Assembly: GCA_039800965.1 (NCBI GenBank)
Contig: JBDLPS010000102.1
Span: 1-8,550, forward strand
Length of the DNA stretch: 8,550 nt
DNA from: ZC4RG30 sp039800965
Lineage (GTDB): Bacteria; Pseudomonadota; Gammaproteobacteria; Steroidobacterales; Steroidobacteraceae
Direction of reading: 5' to 3'
The notes beneath the pieces were generated by a model. The model was not told the DNA's origin. It saw only the letters and a list, made by a program, of their open reading frames with translations, and ran no database searches. The first letter of the stretch is position 1; the number at the start of each line of letters is the position of its first letter. This document shows, in pieces, positions 1-5,515 of this stretch. A program made the position numbers and the translations under genes.

Positions 1-479
1 GCCGGGATGAGCCAGCTGAAAAGACCCGGGCTGACGACCATGCCGCCATTCTGCAAGGTGGCAGCGGCAGCAAAGGACTGCACGACACCGAGGATGACCG
101 TGCCGTAGCGGGTCAACTGCGTCATCTTGCGCTTGCCGGCTTCGCCTTCCTTGCGCATCTCCATGAGCTGCGGCACGACCATGCCCATCATCTGGATGAT
201 GATCGACGCCGAAATGTAGGGCATGACGCCCATGGCGAAGATCGACAGGCGGGAAAGCGCACCACCCGAGAACATGTTCACGATGCCCAGGATCGTGTTG
301 GACTGATCCTGGAAAAAGCGGGCAACCTGGGCCGGGTCGATGCCCGGCACCGGGATGAAGGTGCCGACACGGTAGACCACCAACGCCCCGATCAGGAACA
401 GCAGGCGCGCGCGGATCTCGCCGAAGCGGGTCGCGTCGCCGAGCGCCGTTGCCGGATTCATGACGGAAGGGGTGGACAC
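1..479 (-). CDS. secY: Protein translocase subunit SecY, N-terminal part (3' end beyond window)
   Basis: SecY is the pore-forming membrane subunit of the SecYEG translocon, which exports unfolded proteins and inserts membrane proteins. About 159 N-terminal residues are present and the rest runs off the left edge. Visible parts are a first membrane helix around residues 26-44 (RLLFLIGALVVYRVG), the conserved FIPVPGID, a plug-region segment NMFSGGALSRLSIF (68-81), the family signature GVMPYISAS (84-92) leading into the next helix, a charged cytosolic loop MRKEGEAGKRKMTQ, and a third helix TVILGVVQSFAAA. I chose the GTG at 479 because a GAGGT lies 9 nt upstream. The in-frame ATG at 459-461 has no Shine-Dalgarno and would remove six residues. 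It follows rplO by 32 nt and is the last gene seen, as in the E. coli spc operon. Identity is certain; the start is probable. Confidence 0.95.
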   Translation of the reverse strand, partial: MSTPSVMNPATALGDATRFGEIRARLLFLIGALVVYRVGTFIPVPGIDPAQVARFFQDQSNTILGIVNMFSGGALSRLSIFAMGVMPYISASIIIQMMGMVVPQLMEMRKEGEAGKRKMTQLTRYGTVILGVVQSFAAAATLQNGGMVVSPGLFSWLIP

Positions 480-488
480 CAGCCAGAT

Positions 489-494
489 ACCTCG
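489..494 (-). promoter_or_regulatory. Shine-Dalgarno of secY
   Basis: The minus strand reads CGAGGT here, 9 nt before the GTG at 479. The region 5-15 nt before the in-frame ATG at 461 is pyrimidine-rich (CCACCCCTTCCGTC) and has no such motif, so this site decides the start in favour of GTG. Confidence 0.6.
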
Positions 495-511
495 TTTGTC
501 TACCGGTCAGT

Positions 512-946
512 TCAGGCTTCGATCTTGCCGCCGGCCTTGGCAATCGCCTCGGCAGCGCCCTTGGTCGCGCCCACGCCCTTCAGCGTGACGGCCTTGGTGA
601 TTTCGCCCGACAGCACGACCTTTGCCTGCTCGGCGAAGACCGGGATGATGCCTTCGGCCTTCAACACGGCAAGGTCGACGACCGACGCAGCGATCTTGTT
701 CAGCTCGCTGGTGCGGACTTCGGCGCGGGTGGCCTTCATCGCCGAGCGGAAACCCACCTTCGGCATGCGGCGCTGAAGCGGCATCTGGCCGCCTTCGAAG
801 CCGACCTTGTGGTAGCCACCCTTTCGCGCGCGCTGACCCTTCACACCGCGGCCCGAGGTCTTGCCCTGGCCCGCCGAGGCACCACGTCCGACGCGGAGAC
901 GAGTGCGCTTGGAGCCCTCGCCCGGCTTGATGGTGTTGAGCTTCAT
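512..946 (-). CDS. rplO: 50S ribosomal protein L15 (uL15)
   Basis: L15 is a 23S rRNA-binding protein that joins late in 50S assembly and reaches deep into the subunit with a flexible N-terminal arm. The product is 144 residues, equal to E. coli L15. Residues 1-60 are the Gly/Arg/Lys-rich arm (GRGASAGQGKTSGRGVKGQ at 20-38, then KVGFEGGQMPLQRRMPK), and the C-terminal half holds the folded beta domain with KAVTLKGVGATKGA. The frame is open upstream to 1282, but that part is antisense-frame noise. The ATG at 946 matches the family start, follows GAGG by 7 nt, and overlaps the rpmD stop by one base (TGATG), implying translational coupling to rpmD. It is followed by secY. Confidence 0.97.
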   Translation of the reverse strand: MKLNTIKPGEGSKRTRLRVGRGASAGQGKTSGRGVKGQRARKGGYHKVGFEGGQMPLQRRMPKVGFRSAMKATRAEVRTSELNKIAASVVDLAVLKAEGIIPVFAEQAKVVLSGEITKAVTLKGVGATKGAAEAIAKAGGKIEA

Positions 947-1131
947 CACTTCGCCTCTTCGACTTTCAGCAGGTGGCACGCGGCGTTGATCATGCCGCGG
1001 TTCTCGGCGGTATCCGCCACTTCCACCGTGTGGTGACGACGACGCAGGCCCAGACCGCGCACCGAGGACGCGATGTTCTTGAGCTGCCCGTGGATGCTCT
1101 TGACGAGCGTGACCTTGATCTTGCCAGCCAT
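946..1131 (-). CDS. rpmD: 50S ribosomal protein L30 (uL30)
   Basis: L30 is a small 23S rRNA-binding protein of the 50S subunit. The product is 61 residues from MAGKIKVTLVKS, with the conserved core VRGLGLRRRHHTVEVADT and RGMIN, and ends KVEEAK. Some lineages lack L30; its presence agrees with a proteobacterial origin. The start is ambiguous. The ATG at 1131 fits the family N-terminus (MAxxIKVT) and lies 5 nt past the rpsE stop. The in-frame ATG at 1137 forms a TGATG overlap with the rpsE stop and would add MH. Neither has a strong Shine-Dalgarno; only a weak GGGT sits 8 nt before 1131. The region between residues 14 and 24 (HGQLKNIASSV) departs from the usual Pro-Lys-His pattern but the fold-defining core is intact. 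Confidence 0.93.
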   Translation of the reverse strand: MAGKIKVTLVKSIHGQLKNIASSVRGLGLRRRHHTVEVADTAENRGMINAACHLLKVEEAK

Positions 1132-1136
1132 GTGCA

Positions 1137-1643
1137 TCAACCCAGGATGTCTTCGACGCTCTTGCCGCGCTTTGCCGCGATGTTCTCGGGCGAGCGGACA
1201 GAGGACAGCGCGTTGATCGTGGCGCGCACCACGTTGATCGGATTACGCGAACCGTAGCTCTTGGCAAGCACGTTGCGGACACCGACGCACTCGAGCACGG
1301 CGCGCATGCCGCCGCCGGCGATCACACCCGTACCGCCCGATGCGGGCTGCATCAGCACGCGCGTGGCGCCGTGGGTGCCGCGCACCGCGTAATGAAGCGT
1401 GTCACGCTTGAGGCTTACATTGACCATGTTCTTGCGGGCCTGGGCCATCGCCTTGGAAATGGCCACGGGGACTTCTCGGGCCTTGCCGAAGCCGAAGCCG
1501 ACGCGTCCGGCGCCGTCGCCCACCACCGTCAGAGCGGTGAAGCCGAACTGGCGACCACCCTTTACGGTCTTCGACGTGCGATTGACGGCGACCAGCTTCT
1601 CGGTGAAGTCGTCGGCCGGCTGATTCTTTTCGATCCGTGCCAT
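1137..1643 (-). CDS. rpsE: 30S ribosomal protein S5 (uS5)
   Basis: S5 sits at the mRNA entry and central pseudoknot side of the 30S subunit and affects translational accuracy. The product is 168 residues (E. coli 167). The N-terminal double-stranded-RNA-binding-like domain spans about 13-77, with the loop NRTSKTVKGGRQFGF at 21-35 and the signature GDGAGRVGFGFGKAREVP at 42-59. The C-terminal domain carries MQPASGGTGVIAGG (98-111), NVLAKSYGSRNPINVVRAT and ends AAKRGKSVEDILG. The KTVKGGR loop, where E. coli spectinomycin-resistance changes map, looks wild-type. The ATG at 1643 follows AGGACGG and lies 18 nt after rplR. The stop TGA abuts rpmD. Confidence 0.98.
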   Translation of the reverse strand: MARIEKNQPADDFTEKLVAVNRTSKTVKGGRQFGFTALTVVGDGAGRVGFGFGKAREVPVAISKAMAQARKNMVNVSLKRDTLHYAVRGTHGATRVLMQPASGGTGVIAGGGMRAVLECVGVRNVLAKSYGSRNPINVVRATINALSSVRSPENIAAKRGKSVEDILG

Positions 1644-1661
1644 GTACTGGTCCGTCCTAAA

Positions 1662-2021
1662 TCAGAACTCGAGCCCGGCTTCGCGGGCCGCATCGGCCAG
1701 CGCCTTGACGCGGCCGTGGTAGCGGAAACCGGCACGGTCAAAGGCGACCTTGCTGATACCCGCGGCCTTGGCGCGCTCGGCGATGGCCTTGCCCACGGCC
1801 TTGGCGGCCTCGACGTTGCCGGTGCCTTCCAGGTCCTTCGCGACCGACTCCTGCACCGTAGACGCGGCGGCGAGCACATTGGCCCCTTCCGCGTCGAACA
1901 CCTGCGCGTAGATATGGCGCGGGGTACGGTGGATGGTCAACCGCGCGACACCCAGTTCCCGGATGTGGTGGCGGGTCTTGGTAGCGCGCCGAACGCGGCG
2001 ATCTTTCGATGAAATGGTCAT
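1662..2021 (-). CDS. rplR: 50S ribosomal protein L18 (uL18)
   Basis: L18 binds 5S rRNA and, with L5, anchors it in the central protuberance of the 50S subunit. The product is 119 residues (E. coli 117). The N-terminus is basic (KDRRVRRATKTRHHIR, 6-21) and is the rRNA-contacting arm. The core has LTIHRTPRHIYAQVFD (28-43). The C-terminal signature VAFDRAGFRYHGRVKALADA (92-111) ends in AREAGLEF. The ATG at 2021 is preceded by AGGGGA at 7 nt and lies 17 nt after the rplF stop. Neighbours rplF and rpsE are those of the canonical spc order. Nothing is unusual. Confidence 0.98.
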   Translation of the reverse strand: MTISSKDRRVRRATKTRHHIRELGVARLTIHRTPRHIYAQVFDAEGANVLAAASTVQESVAKDLEGTGNVEAAKAVGKAIAERAKAAGISKVAFDRAGFRYHGRVKALADAAREAGLEF

Positions 2022-2038
2022 TTTCGAATCCCCTGGCG

Positions 2039-2569
2039 CTACTTCTTCTTGCCTTCCTTCAAGGCAATCTTCTCGTCGGAATACTTGACGCCCTTGCCCT
2101 TGTAGGGCTCGGGGGACCGGAAGGCGCGCAACTCGGCGGCTACCTGCCCGACGCGCTGGCGATCGATACCCTTCACGATGATCTCCGTCTGCGACGGAAC
2201 GTCGATCGTGATGCCCTCCGGCACGTCGAAGACGATCGCATGGGAATACCCAAGCGTGAGCGTCAGCACCTTGCCCTGCACGGCAGCGCGATAACCGACG
2301 CCGACGAGTTCCAGCTTCTTTTCGAAACCGGCGGTCACACCCTGCACGACGTTCGCGAGGTGAGCACGGGTCGAACCGGCCAGCGCGGCAACGCCGTCGC
2401 CATCGGTATAGCTGACCTGCAACTGCTTGTTCTCTTCCTTGACCGTGACGCCGTTGCTCACGGCAACGCTCAACGAACCCTTGGCACCCTTGACGGTGAC
2501 CTGGCTCGGCGTGATGGTCGCCGTGACGCCCTGAGGTAGGGCAACCGGCCGTTTGGCTACGCGCGACAT
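2039..2569 (-). CDS. rplF: 50S ribosomal protein L6 (uL6)
   Basis: L6 lies near the GTPase-associated centre of the 50S subunit, next to the sarcin-ricin loop. The product is 176 residues (E. coli 177), made of two repeated alpha/beta domains at about 1-82 and 83-176. Landmarks are MSRVAKRPVALPQGV at the start, VKGAKGSL (27-34), the domain-2 entry KKLELVGVGYRA (84-95), LGYSH, and the C-terminal rRNA-binding motif RSPEPYKGKGVKYSDE (151-166). It ends in a lysine run. The frame stays open upstream to 2644, overlapping rpsH. The ATG at 2569 fits the family start and has AAGGG about 8 nt upstream. The 31-nt gap to rpsH contains a hairpin, listed separately. Confidence 0.98.
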   Translation of the reverse strand: MSRVAKRPVALPQGVTATITPSQVTVKGAKGSLSVAVSNGVTVKEENKQLQVSYTDGDGVAALAGSTRAHLANVVQGVTAGFEKKLELVGVGYRAAVQGKVLTLTLGYSHAIVFDVPEGITIDVPSQTEIIVKGIDRQRVGQVAAELRAFRSPEPYKGKGVKYSDEKIALKEGKKK

Positions 2570-2591
2570 GTTCTTGAACCCTTGCTGCTTG

Positions 2592-2610
2592 CGTGGCCGA
2601 TCAGGCCACG
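2592..2610 (-). other. Perfect hairpin spanning the rpsH stop codon
   Basis: The transcript reads CGTGGCC-TGATC-GGCCACG: a 7-bp perfect stem with a 5-nt loop that contains the rpsH stop codon (TGA at 2601-2603). The 5' arm is the end of rpsH coding sequence and the 3' arm lies in the rpsH-rplF gap, followed by CAAGCAGCAAGGG with the rplF Shine-Dalgarno. No T-run follows, so it does not look like an intrinsic terminator. It may be an mRNA-stability or coupling element, or chance; the role is unknown. Confidence 0.55.
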
Positions 2611-2996
2611 ATGCACAGAACTTCGCCGCCCTGGCCGATGGCACGGGCCTGGCGGTCGGTCATCACGCCCCGGGGCGTGGAGACGATAACGGTCCCCATT
2701 CCACCGAGGATCTTCGGGAGGTCGTGCTGGCCACGGTAGATACGCAGCCCCGGACGACTCACCCGCTCGAGGCGGTCGATCACCGGCCGGCCCTCGAAGT
2801 ACTTCAGGTCGATCGTCAAGCACGGCTTGCCTTCTTCTTCCTCGATACGGAAGTCGGCGACATAGCCTTCGTCCTTGAGGACGCGGCAGATGGCCGTCTT
2901 GATCTTCGAAGAAGCCAGGCTTACCTGCGACTTGCCGGCACTCTGACCATTGCGGATGCGGGTCAGCAGATCGGCAACAGGATCGGTCATGCTCAT
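2601..2996 (-). CDS. rpsH: 30S ribosomal protein S8 (uS8)
   Basis: S8 is a primary 16S rRNA-binding protein that organises the central domain of the 30S subunit. In E. coli it also represses translation of the spc operon by binding its mRNA near rplE. The product is 131 residues. The N-terminal domain begins MSMTDPVADLLTRIRNGQ and the C-terminal rRNA-binding domain carries the signature VSTPRGVMTDRQAR (105-118) and GGEVLCIVA at the end. The first ATG (2996) is preferred over the in-frame ATG two codons later because AGGAG lies about 9 nt upstream and other S8 proteins begin MSMxDP. It starts 12 nt after the rpsN stop. Confidence 0.98.
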   Translation of the reverse strand: MSMTDPVADLLTRIRNGQSAGKSQVSLASSKIKTAICRVLKDEGYVADFRIEEEEGKPCLTIDLKYFEGRPVIDRLERVSRPGLRIYRGQHDLPKILGGMGTVIVSTPRGVMTDRQARAIGQGGEVLCIVA

Positions 2997-3008
2997 CTTG
3001 CAGCTCTC

Positions 3009-3314
3009 CTACCAGCTCGCCTTGACGAGGCCGGGGATCTCACCGCGATTGGCAACCTCGCGGATCTTGGTGCGGGCCAGGCCGAACTTGCGGTACACGC
3101 CACGAGGACGCCCGGTCAGCTGGCAGCGGTTGCGGATGCGGCTCGGGCTTGCATCACGCGGCATCGCCTGCAACTTCACCTGGGCCGCGGCGCGGTCCTC
3201 CGGCGACGTCTGCGGGCTGCGGATCGCTTCCTTGAGCGCGGCACGCTTGGCAGCGTACTTCTGCGCCGTCTTCACGCGACGCTTCTCGCGCTCGACCATG
3301 CTCGTCTTGGCCAT
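3009..3314 (-). CDS. rpsN: 30S ribosomal protein S14 (uS14), zinc-independent type
   Basis: S14 sits in the head of the 30S subunit and joins late in assembly. The product is 101 residues, the long form. It has only one cysteine (Cys64 in NRCQLTGRP), so the CxxC pairs of the short zinc-binding form are missing. This is the usual type in enteric and related proteobacteria. The N-terminal half is a basic helical region (VEREKRRVKTAQKYAAKRA). The conserved C-terminal half has PRDASPSRIRNRC (52-64), GRPRGVYRKFGLAR and GEIPGLVKASW. The ATG at 3314 follows GAGGA about 10 nt upstream, and the gap to rplE is 14 nt. Confidence 0.98.
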   Translation of the reverse strand: MAKTSMVEREKRRVKTAQKYAAKRAALKEAIRSPQTSPEDRAAAQVKLQAMPRDASPSRIRNRCQLTGRPRGVYRKFGLARTKIREVANRGEIPGLVKASW

Positions 3315-3328
3315 GCCGTCGGTCCTCG

Positions 3329-3868
3329 TTACTTGCGGAACGGGAAGTTGAAAGCTTCCAGCAACGCGCGACCCTGCTCGTTGTTAACGGCTGAGGTCGT
3401 AATGGTGATATCCATGCCGCGCAACTGATCGATTGCGTCGTACTGGATCTCGGGGAAGATGATCTGTTCCTTGACACCCAGCGTGTAGTTGCCGCGGCCA
3501 TCGAAGGCACGGGCAGACACGCCGCGGAAATCGCGGATGCGGGGGATGGCGACCGTGATCAGGCGATCAAGGAACTCATACATGCGCTCACCACGCAGCG
3601 TGACCTTGCAGCCGATCGGCAGCCCTTCGCGCAGCTTGAACGACGCGATGGCCTTCTTCGACTTGGTGATCAACGGCTTCTGGCCGGTGATCTTCGCCAG
3701 ATCGGCAGCGGCCGCATCGACGACCTTGCGGTCGGCAACGGCTTCGCCGACGCCCATGTTCACCGTGATCTTGGTGATGCGCGGAACCTCCATCGGGTTC
3801 TGCAACCCCAGATCCTTGCGGAGCTTGGGGGCAACCGTATCGCGGTAGTAATCCTGTAGCCTGCTCAT
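3329..3868 (-). CDS. rplE: 50S ribosomal protein L5 (uL5)
   Basis: L5 binds 5S rRNA with L18 and forms part of the central protuberance, contacting the 30S head and the P-site tRNA. The product is 179 residues, the E. coli length. Recognisable parts are MSRLQDYYRD at the N-terminus, VPRITKITVNMGVGEA (28-43), the signature region LAKITGQKPLITKSKKAIAS (57-76), DFRGVSARAFDGRGNYTLG (113-131), and the end EAFNFPFRK. The ATG at 3868 has AAGGT 5 nt upstream. In E. coli the S8 repressor site overlaps this start; no counterpart is obvious here (see findings). rplX ends 14 nt upstream. Confidence 0.98.
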   Translation of the reverse strand: MSRLQDYYRDTVAPKLRKDLGLQNPMEVPRITKITVNMGVGEAVADRKVVDAAAADLAKITGQKPLITKSKKAIASFKLREGLPIGCKVTLRGERMYEFLDRLITVAIPRIRDFRGVSARAFDGRGNYTLGVKEQIIFPEIQYDAIDQLRGMDITITTSAVNNEQGRALLEAFNFPFRK

Positions 3869-3882
3869 ATTCGACCTTCAGA

Positions 3883-4200
3883 TCAGACGTCGAGCTGCTC
3901 GCCGCTCGACTTGAACACGCGGACCTTCCTGCCGTCGGCCAGCGTCTTGAAGCCGACGCGGTCGCCCTTGCCCTTGGCGGCATTCCATACGGCCACCTTC
4001 GCACCGGCCAACGGCATTTCCTTTTCGAGGATGCCGCCCTGCTCGTTGCGCTGCGGGTTGGCGCGCTGGTGCTTCTTGGCGACGTTCACGCCTTCCACCA
4101 GCACCGACCCATCGGCCAGCACCTGCTTGATTTCACCCTTGCGGCCCTTGTCCCGGCCGGAGAGCACGACGACCTGGTCGCCTTTGCGGAGTCTCTTCAT
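3883..4200 (-). CDS. rplX: 50S ribosomal protein L24 (uL24)
   Basis: L24 is an early assembly initiator of the 50S subunit that binds the 5' domain of 23S rRNA near the tunnel exit. The product is 105 residues (E. coli 104). A KOW motif covers about residues 4-31 (LRKGDQVVVLSGRDKGRKGE then IKQVL). It is followed by VEGVNVAKKHQRAN (35-48), the conserved glutamate/glycine stretch NEQGGILEKEMPL, and the C-terminal GDRVGFKTLADGRKVRVFK. The ATG at 4200 follows AAGGG, which overlaps the rplN stop, with a 14-nt gap. All neighbours are in canonical spc order. Confidence 0.98.
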   Translation of the reverse strand: MKRLRKGDQVVVLSGRDKGRKGEIKQVLADGSVLVEGVNVAKKHQRANPQRNEQGGILEKEMPLAGAKVAVWNAAKGKGDRVGFKTLADGRKVRVFKSSGEQLDV

Positions 4201-4214
4201 GACGTTTGAATCCC

Positions 4215-4583
4215 TTAAAGGACCTCGGGCGCCAGCGAGATGATCTTCATGAACCGCACGGTGCGGAGTTCACGCGTCACCGGCCCGAAAATGCGGGTGC
4301 CGATCGGCTCGAGCTTCTGGTTCAGCAGGACAGCCGCGTTGCCGTCGAAACGGATAAGCGAACCATCCGGACGGCGCACGCCGAAGGCGGTACGGACAAC
4401 GACGGCGTCGTAGACCTCGCCCTTCTTGACCTTGCCGCGCGGAATCGCATCCTTCACGCTGACCTTGATGACGTCACCGACGGTCGCGTAACGGCGATGG
4501 GAACCGCCCAGCACCTTGATGCACTGCAGGGTCTTGGCGCCGCTGTTATCAGCGGCGTTCAGGATCGTGAGCATCTGGATCAT
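4215..4583 (-). CDS. rplN: 50S ribosomal protein L14 (uL14)
   Basis: L14 lies at the subunit interface of the 50S, contacts 16S rRNA, and is the docking site of silencing factor RsfS. The product is 122 residues (E. coli 123). It begins MIQMLTILNAADNSGAK and shows CIKVLGGSHRRYA (21-33), IPRGKVKKGEVYDAVVVRT (47-65), the signature GVRRPDGSLIRFDGNAAVL (68-86), and ends PIGTRIFGPVTREL then MKIISLAPEVL. The open frame continues upstream to 4721, but that part reads across rpsQ in another frame. The ATG at 4583 has GAGGT about 8-9 nt upstream. In E. coli this is the first gene of the separate spc operon; here it starts only 19 nt after rpsQ. Confidence 0.98.
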   Translation of the reverse strand: MIQMLTILNAADNSGAKTLQCIKVLGGSHRRYATVGDVIKVSVKDAIPRGKVKKGEVYDAVVVRTAFGVRRPDGSLIRFDGNAAVLLNQKLEPIGTRIFGPVTRELRTVRFMKIISLAPEVL

Positions 4584-4602
4584 GTTGCAGTTACCTCGAA
4601 GA

Positions 4603-4884
4603 TCAGACCGCCGAGCCGCGCTCGACGACCGACACGAGCCGCCAGGACTTCCGGCGGGACATCGGACGGCACGGGGAAATGGACACCGTGTCGCCCTCGC
4701 GCGCCACGCCGGCCTCGTCATGGGCCAGCAGGCGCGTGGTGCGGCGGATGTACTTGCCGTACATCGGGTGCTTGACGACGCGCGTGATCTCCACGGCGAT
4801 GGTCTTTTCGGTCTTCGCGCTCACGACCTTGCCGGTCACGGTGCGCTCGGTCTTCTCCGCGGCCTGTGCTGCCGAAGAATTCAT
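4603..4884 (-). CDS. rpsQ: 30S ribosomal protein S17 (uS17)
   Basis: S17 is a primary 16S rRNA-binding protein with an OB fold that stabilises the 5' domain and helix 11. The product is 93 residues, about nine longer than E. coli S17 owing to an N-terminal extension (MNSSAAQAAEKTE). The core shows GKVVSAKTEKTIAVEI (18-33), VKHPMYGKYIRRTTRLLAHDE (37-57, full span given by position) and the signature region GDTVSISPCRPMSRRKSWRL (64-83). The residue before the conserved CRP is usually glutamate and here is proline. The ATG at 4884 overlaps the rpmC stop as ATGA, and AGGAG lies 7 nt upstream, so coupled translation with L29 is likely. Confidence 0.97.
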   Translation of the reverse strand: MNSSAAQAAEKTERTVTGKVVSAKTEKTIAVEITRVVKHPMYGKYIRRTTRLLAHDEAGVAREGDTVSISPCRPMSRRKSWRLVSVVERGSAV

Positions 4885-5084
4885 GCCTTGTCTCCTGCAG
4901 CCTTGATCTGGCGCTGCACCGTCTTCAGGCGCGCGATGTTGCGACGAACCTTGGAAAACTGGTCCGGCTTCACGGTCTGGCCGGTGGCCCGCTGCAGACG
5001 AAGGGCAAACTGCTCCTTGCGGAGGTTCAGCAGCTCGGTCTGCAGGTCCGTTGCGGACTTGCCGCGCAGTTCACTCGCCTTCAT
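4881..5084 (-). CDS. rpmC: 50S ribosomal protein L29 (uL29)
   Basis: L29 is a small two-helix protein at the polypeptide tunnel exit, beside L23, where trigger factor, SRP and SecY dock. The product is 67 residues. It starts MKASELRGKSATDLQTELL, has RKEQFALRLQRATGQ (22-36) and the signature helix FSKVRRNIARLKTVQRQ (43-59). The ATG at 5084 shares one base with the rplP stop (TGATG), and the stop overlaps rpsQ by 4 nt. Thus the gene is coupled on both sides. A GACAGGTG lies just upstream as a modest ribosome-binding site. Nothing is unusual. Confidence 0.97.
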   Translation of the reverse strand: MKASELRGKSATDLQTELLNLRKEQFALRLQRATGQTVKPDQFSKVRRNIARLKTVQRQIKAAGDKA

Positions 5085-5497
5085 CAGCGCACCTGTCGCT
5101 TCACGAACATCGTCGCCACCGACAGCTTGGCACCAGCCAGGCGGAACGCCTCGCGGGCCTGCTCTTCAGTGACACCTTCCATCTCGAAGAGCACCTTGCC
5201 GGGCTGGATCTTGGCGACCCAGTACTCGACATTGCCCTTGCCGGCGCCCATTCGGACTTCCAGCGGCTTGCTCGTCACTGGGACATCCGGGAACACGCGG
5301 ACCCAGATCTGGCCACCGCGCTTCACGGCACGGGCCATGGCGCGACGCGCCGCCTCGATCTCGCGCGCCGTCATGCGCGCACGCTCGGTGGCCTTGAGGC
5401 CGAACTCGCCGAACGCCACGGAACTGCCGCGATGCGCAAGGCCCGAATTACGGCCCTTGAACTGCTTGCGGTATTTGGTTCGCTTCGGTTGCAGCAT
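5084..5497 (-). CDS. rplP: 50S ribosomal protein L16 (uL16)
   Basis: L16 helps position A- and P-site tRNA at the peptidyl-transferase side of the 50S subunit. The product is 137 residues (E. coli 136). The start MLQPKRTKYRKQFKGRN is typical. The middle has ATERARMTAREIEAARRAM (36-54) and the core IWVRVFPDVPVTSKPLEVRM (64-83), then GKGNVEYWVAKIQPGKVLFE. Arg82 corresponds to E. coli Arg81, the residue hydroxylated by the oxygenase YcfD (RoxA); whether that happens here cannot be read from this window. The ATG at 5497 lies 18 nt past rpsC. The best Shine-Dalgarno, GGAG, is about 11 nt upstream, slightly far. Confidence 0.98.
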   Translation of the reverse strand: MLQPKRTKYRKQFKGRNSGLAHRGSSVAFGEFGLKATERARMTAREIEAARRAMARAVKRGGQIWVRVFPDVPVTSKPLEVRMGAGKGNVEYWVAKIQPGKVLFEMEGVTEEQAREAFRLAGAKLSVATMFVKRQVR

Positions 5498-5515
5498 GGT
5501 CTAAACCGCTCCCAC

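Noticed and set aside
947..1282. Upstream extension of the rplO frame
   Set aside because: The extra residues overlap rpmD and rpsE and resemble out-of-frame translation. L15 families start at MKLNTI, with a good ribosome-binding site before 946.
1371..2012. Plus-strand open frame over rpsE and rplR; similarly 7392-8279 over rplB, rplW and rplD
   Set aside because: Both are shadows of conserved genes on the other strand, and no domain is recognisable.
2570..2644. Upstream extension of the rplF frame
   Set aside because: It overlaps the end of rpsH. L6 starts at MSRVAKRP at 2569, giving the normal family length.
4213..4221. Short palindrome CCTTTAAGG at the rplN stop
   Set aside because: Only 4-bp arms around one base; explained by the TAA stop and the rplX Shine-Dalgarno AAGGG.
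4584..4721. Upstream extension of the rplN frame
   Set aside because: It overlaps rpsQ and is not L14-like. The start at 4583 gives 122 residues and a Shine-Dalgarno.
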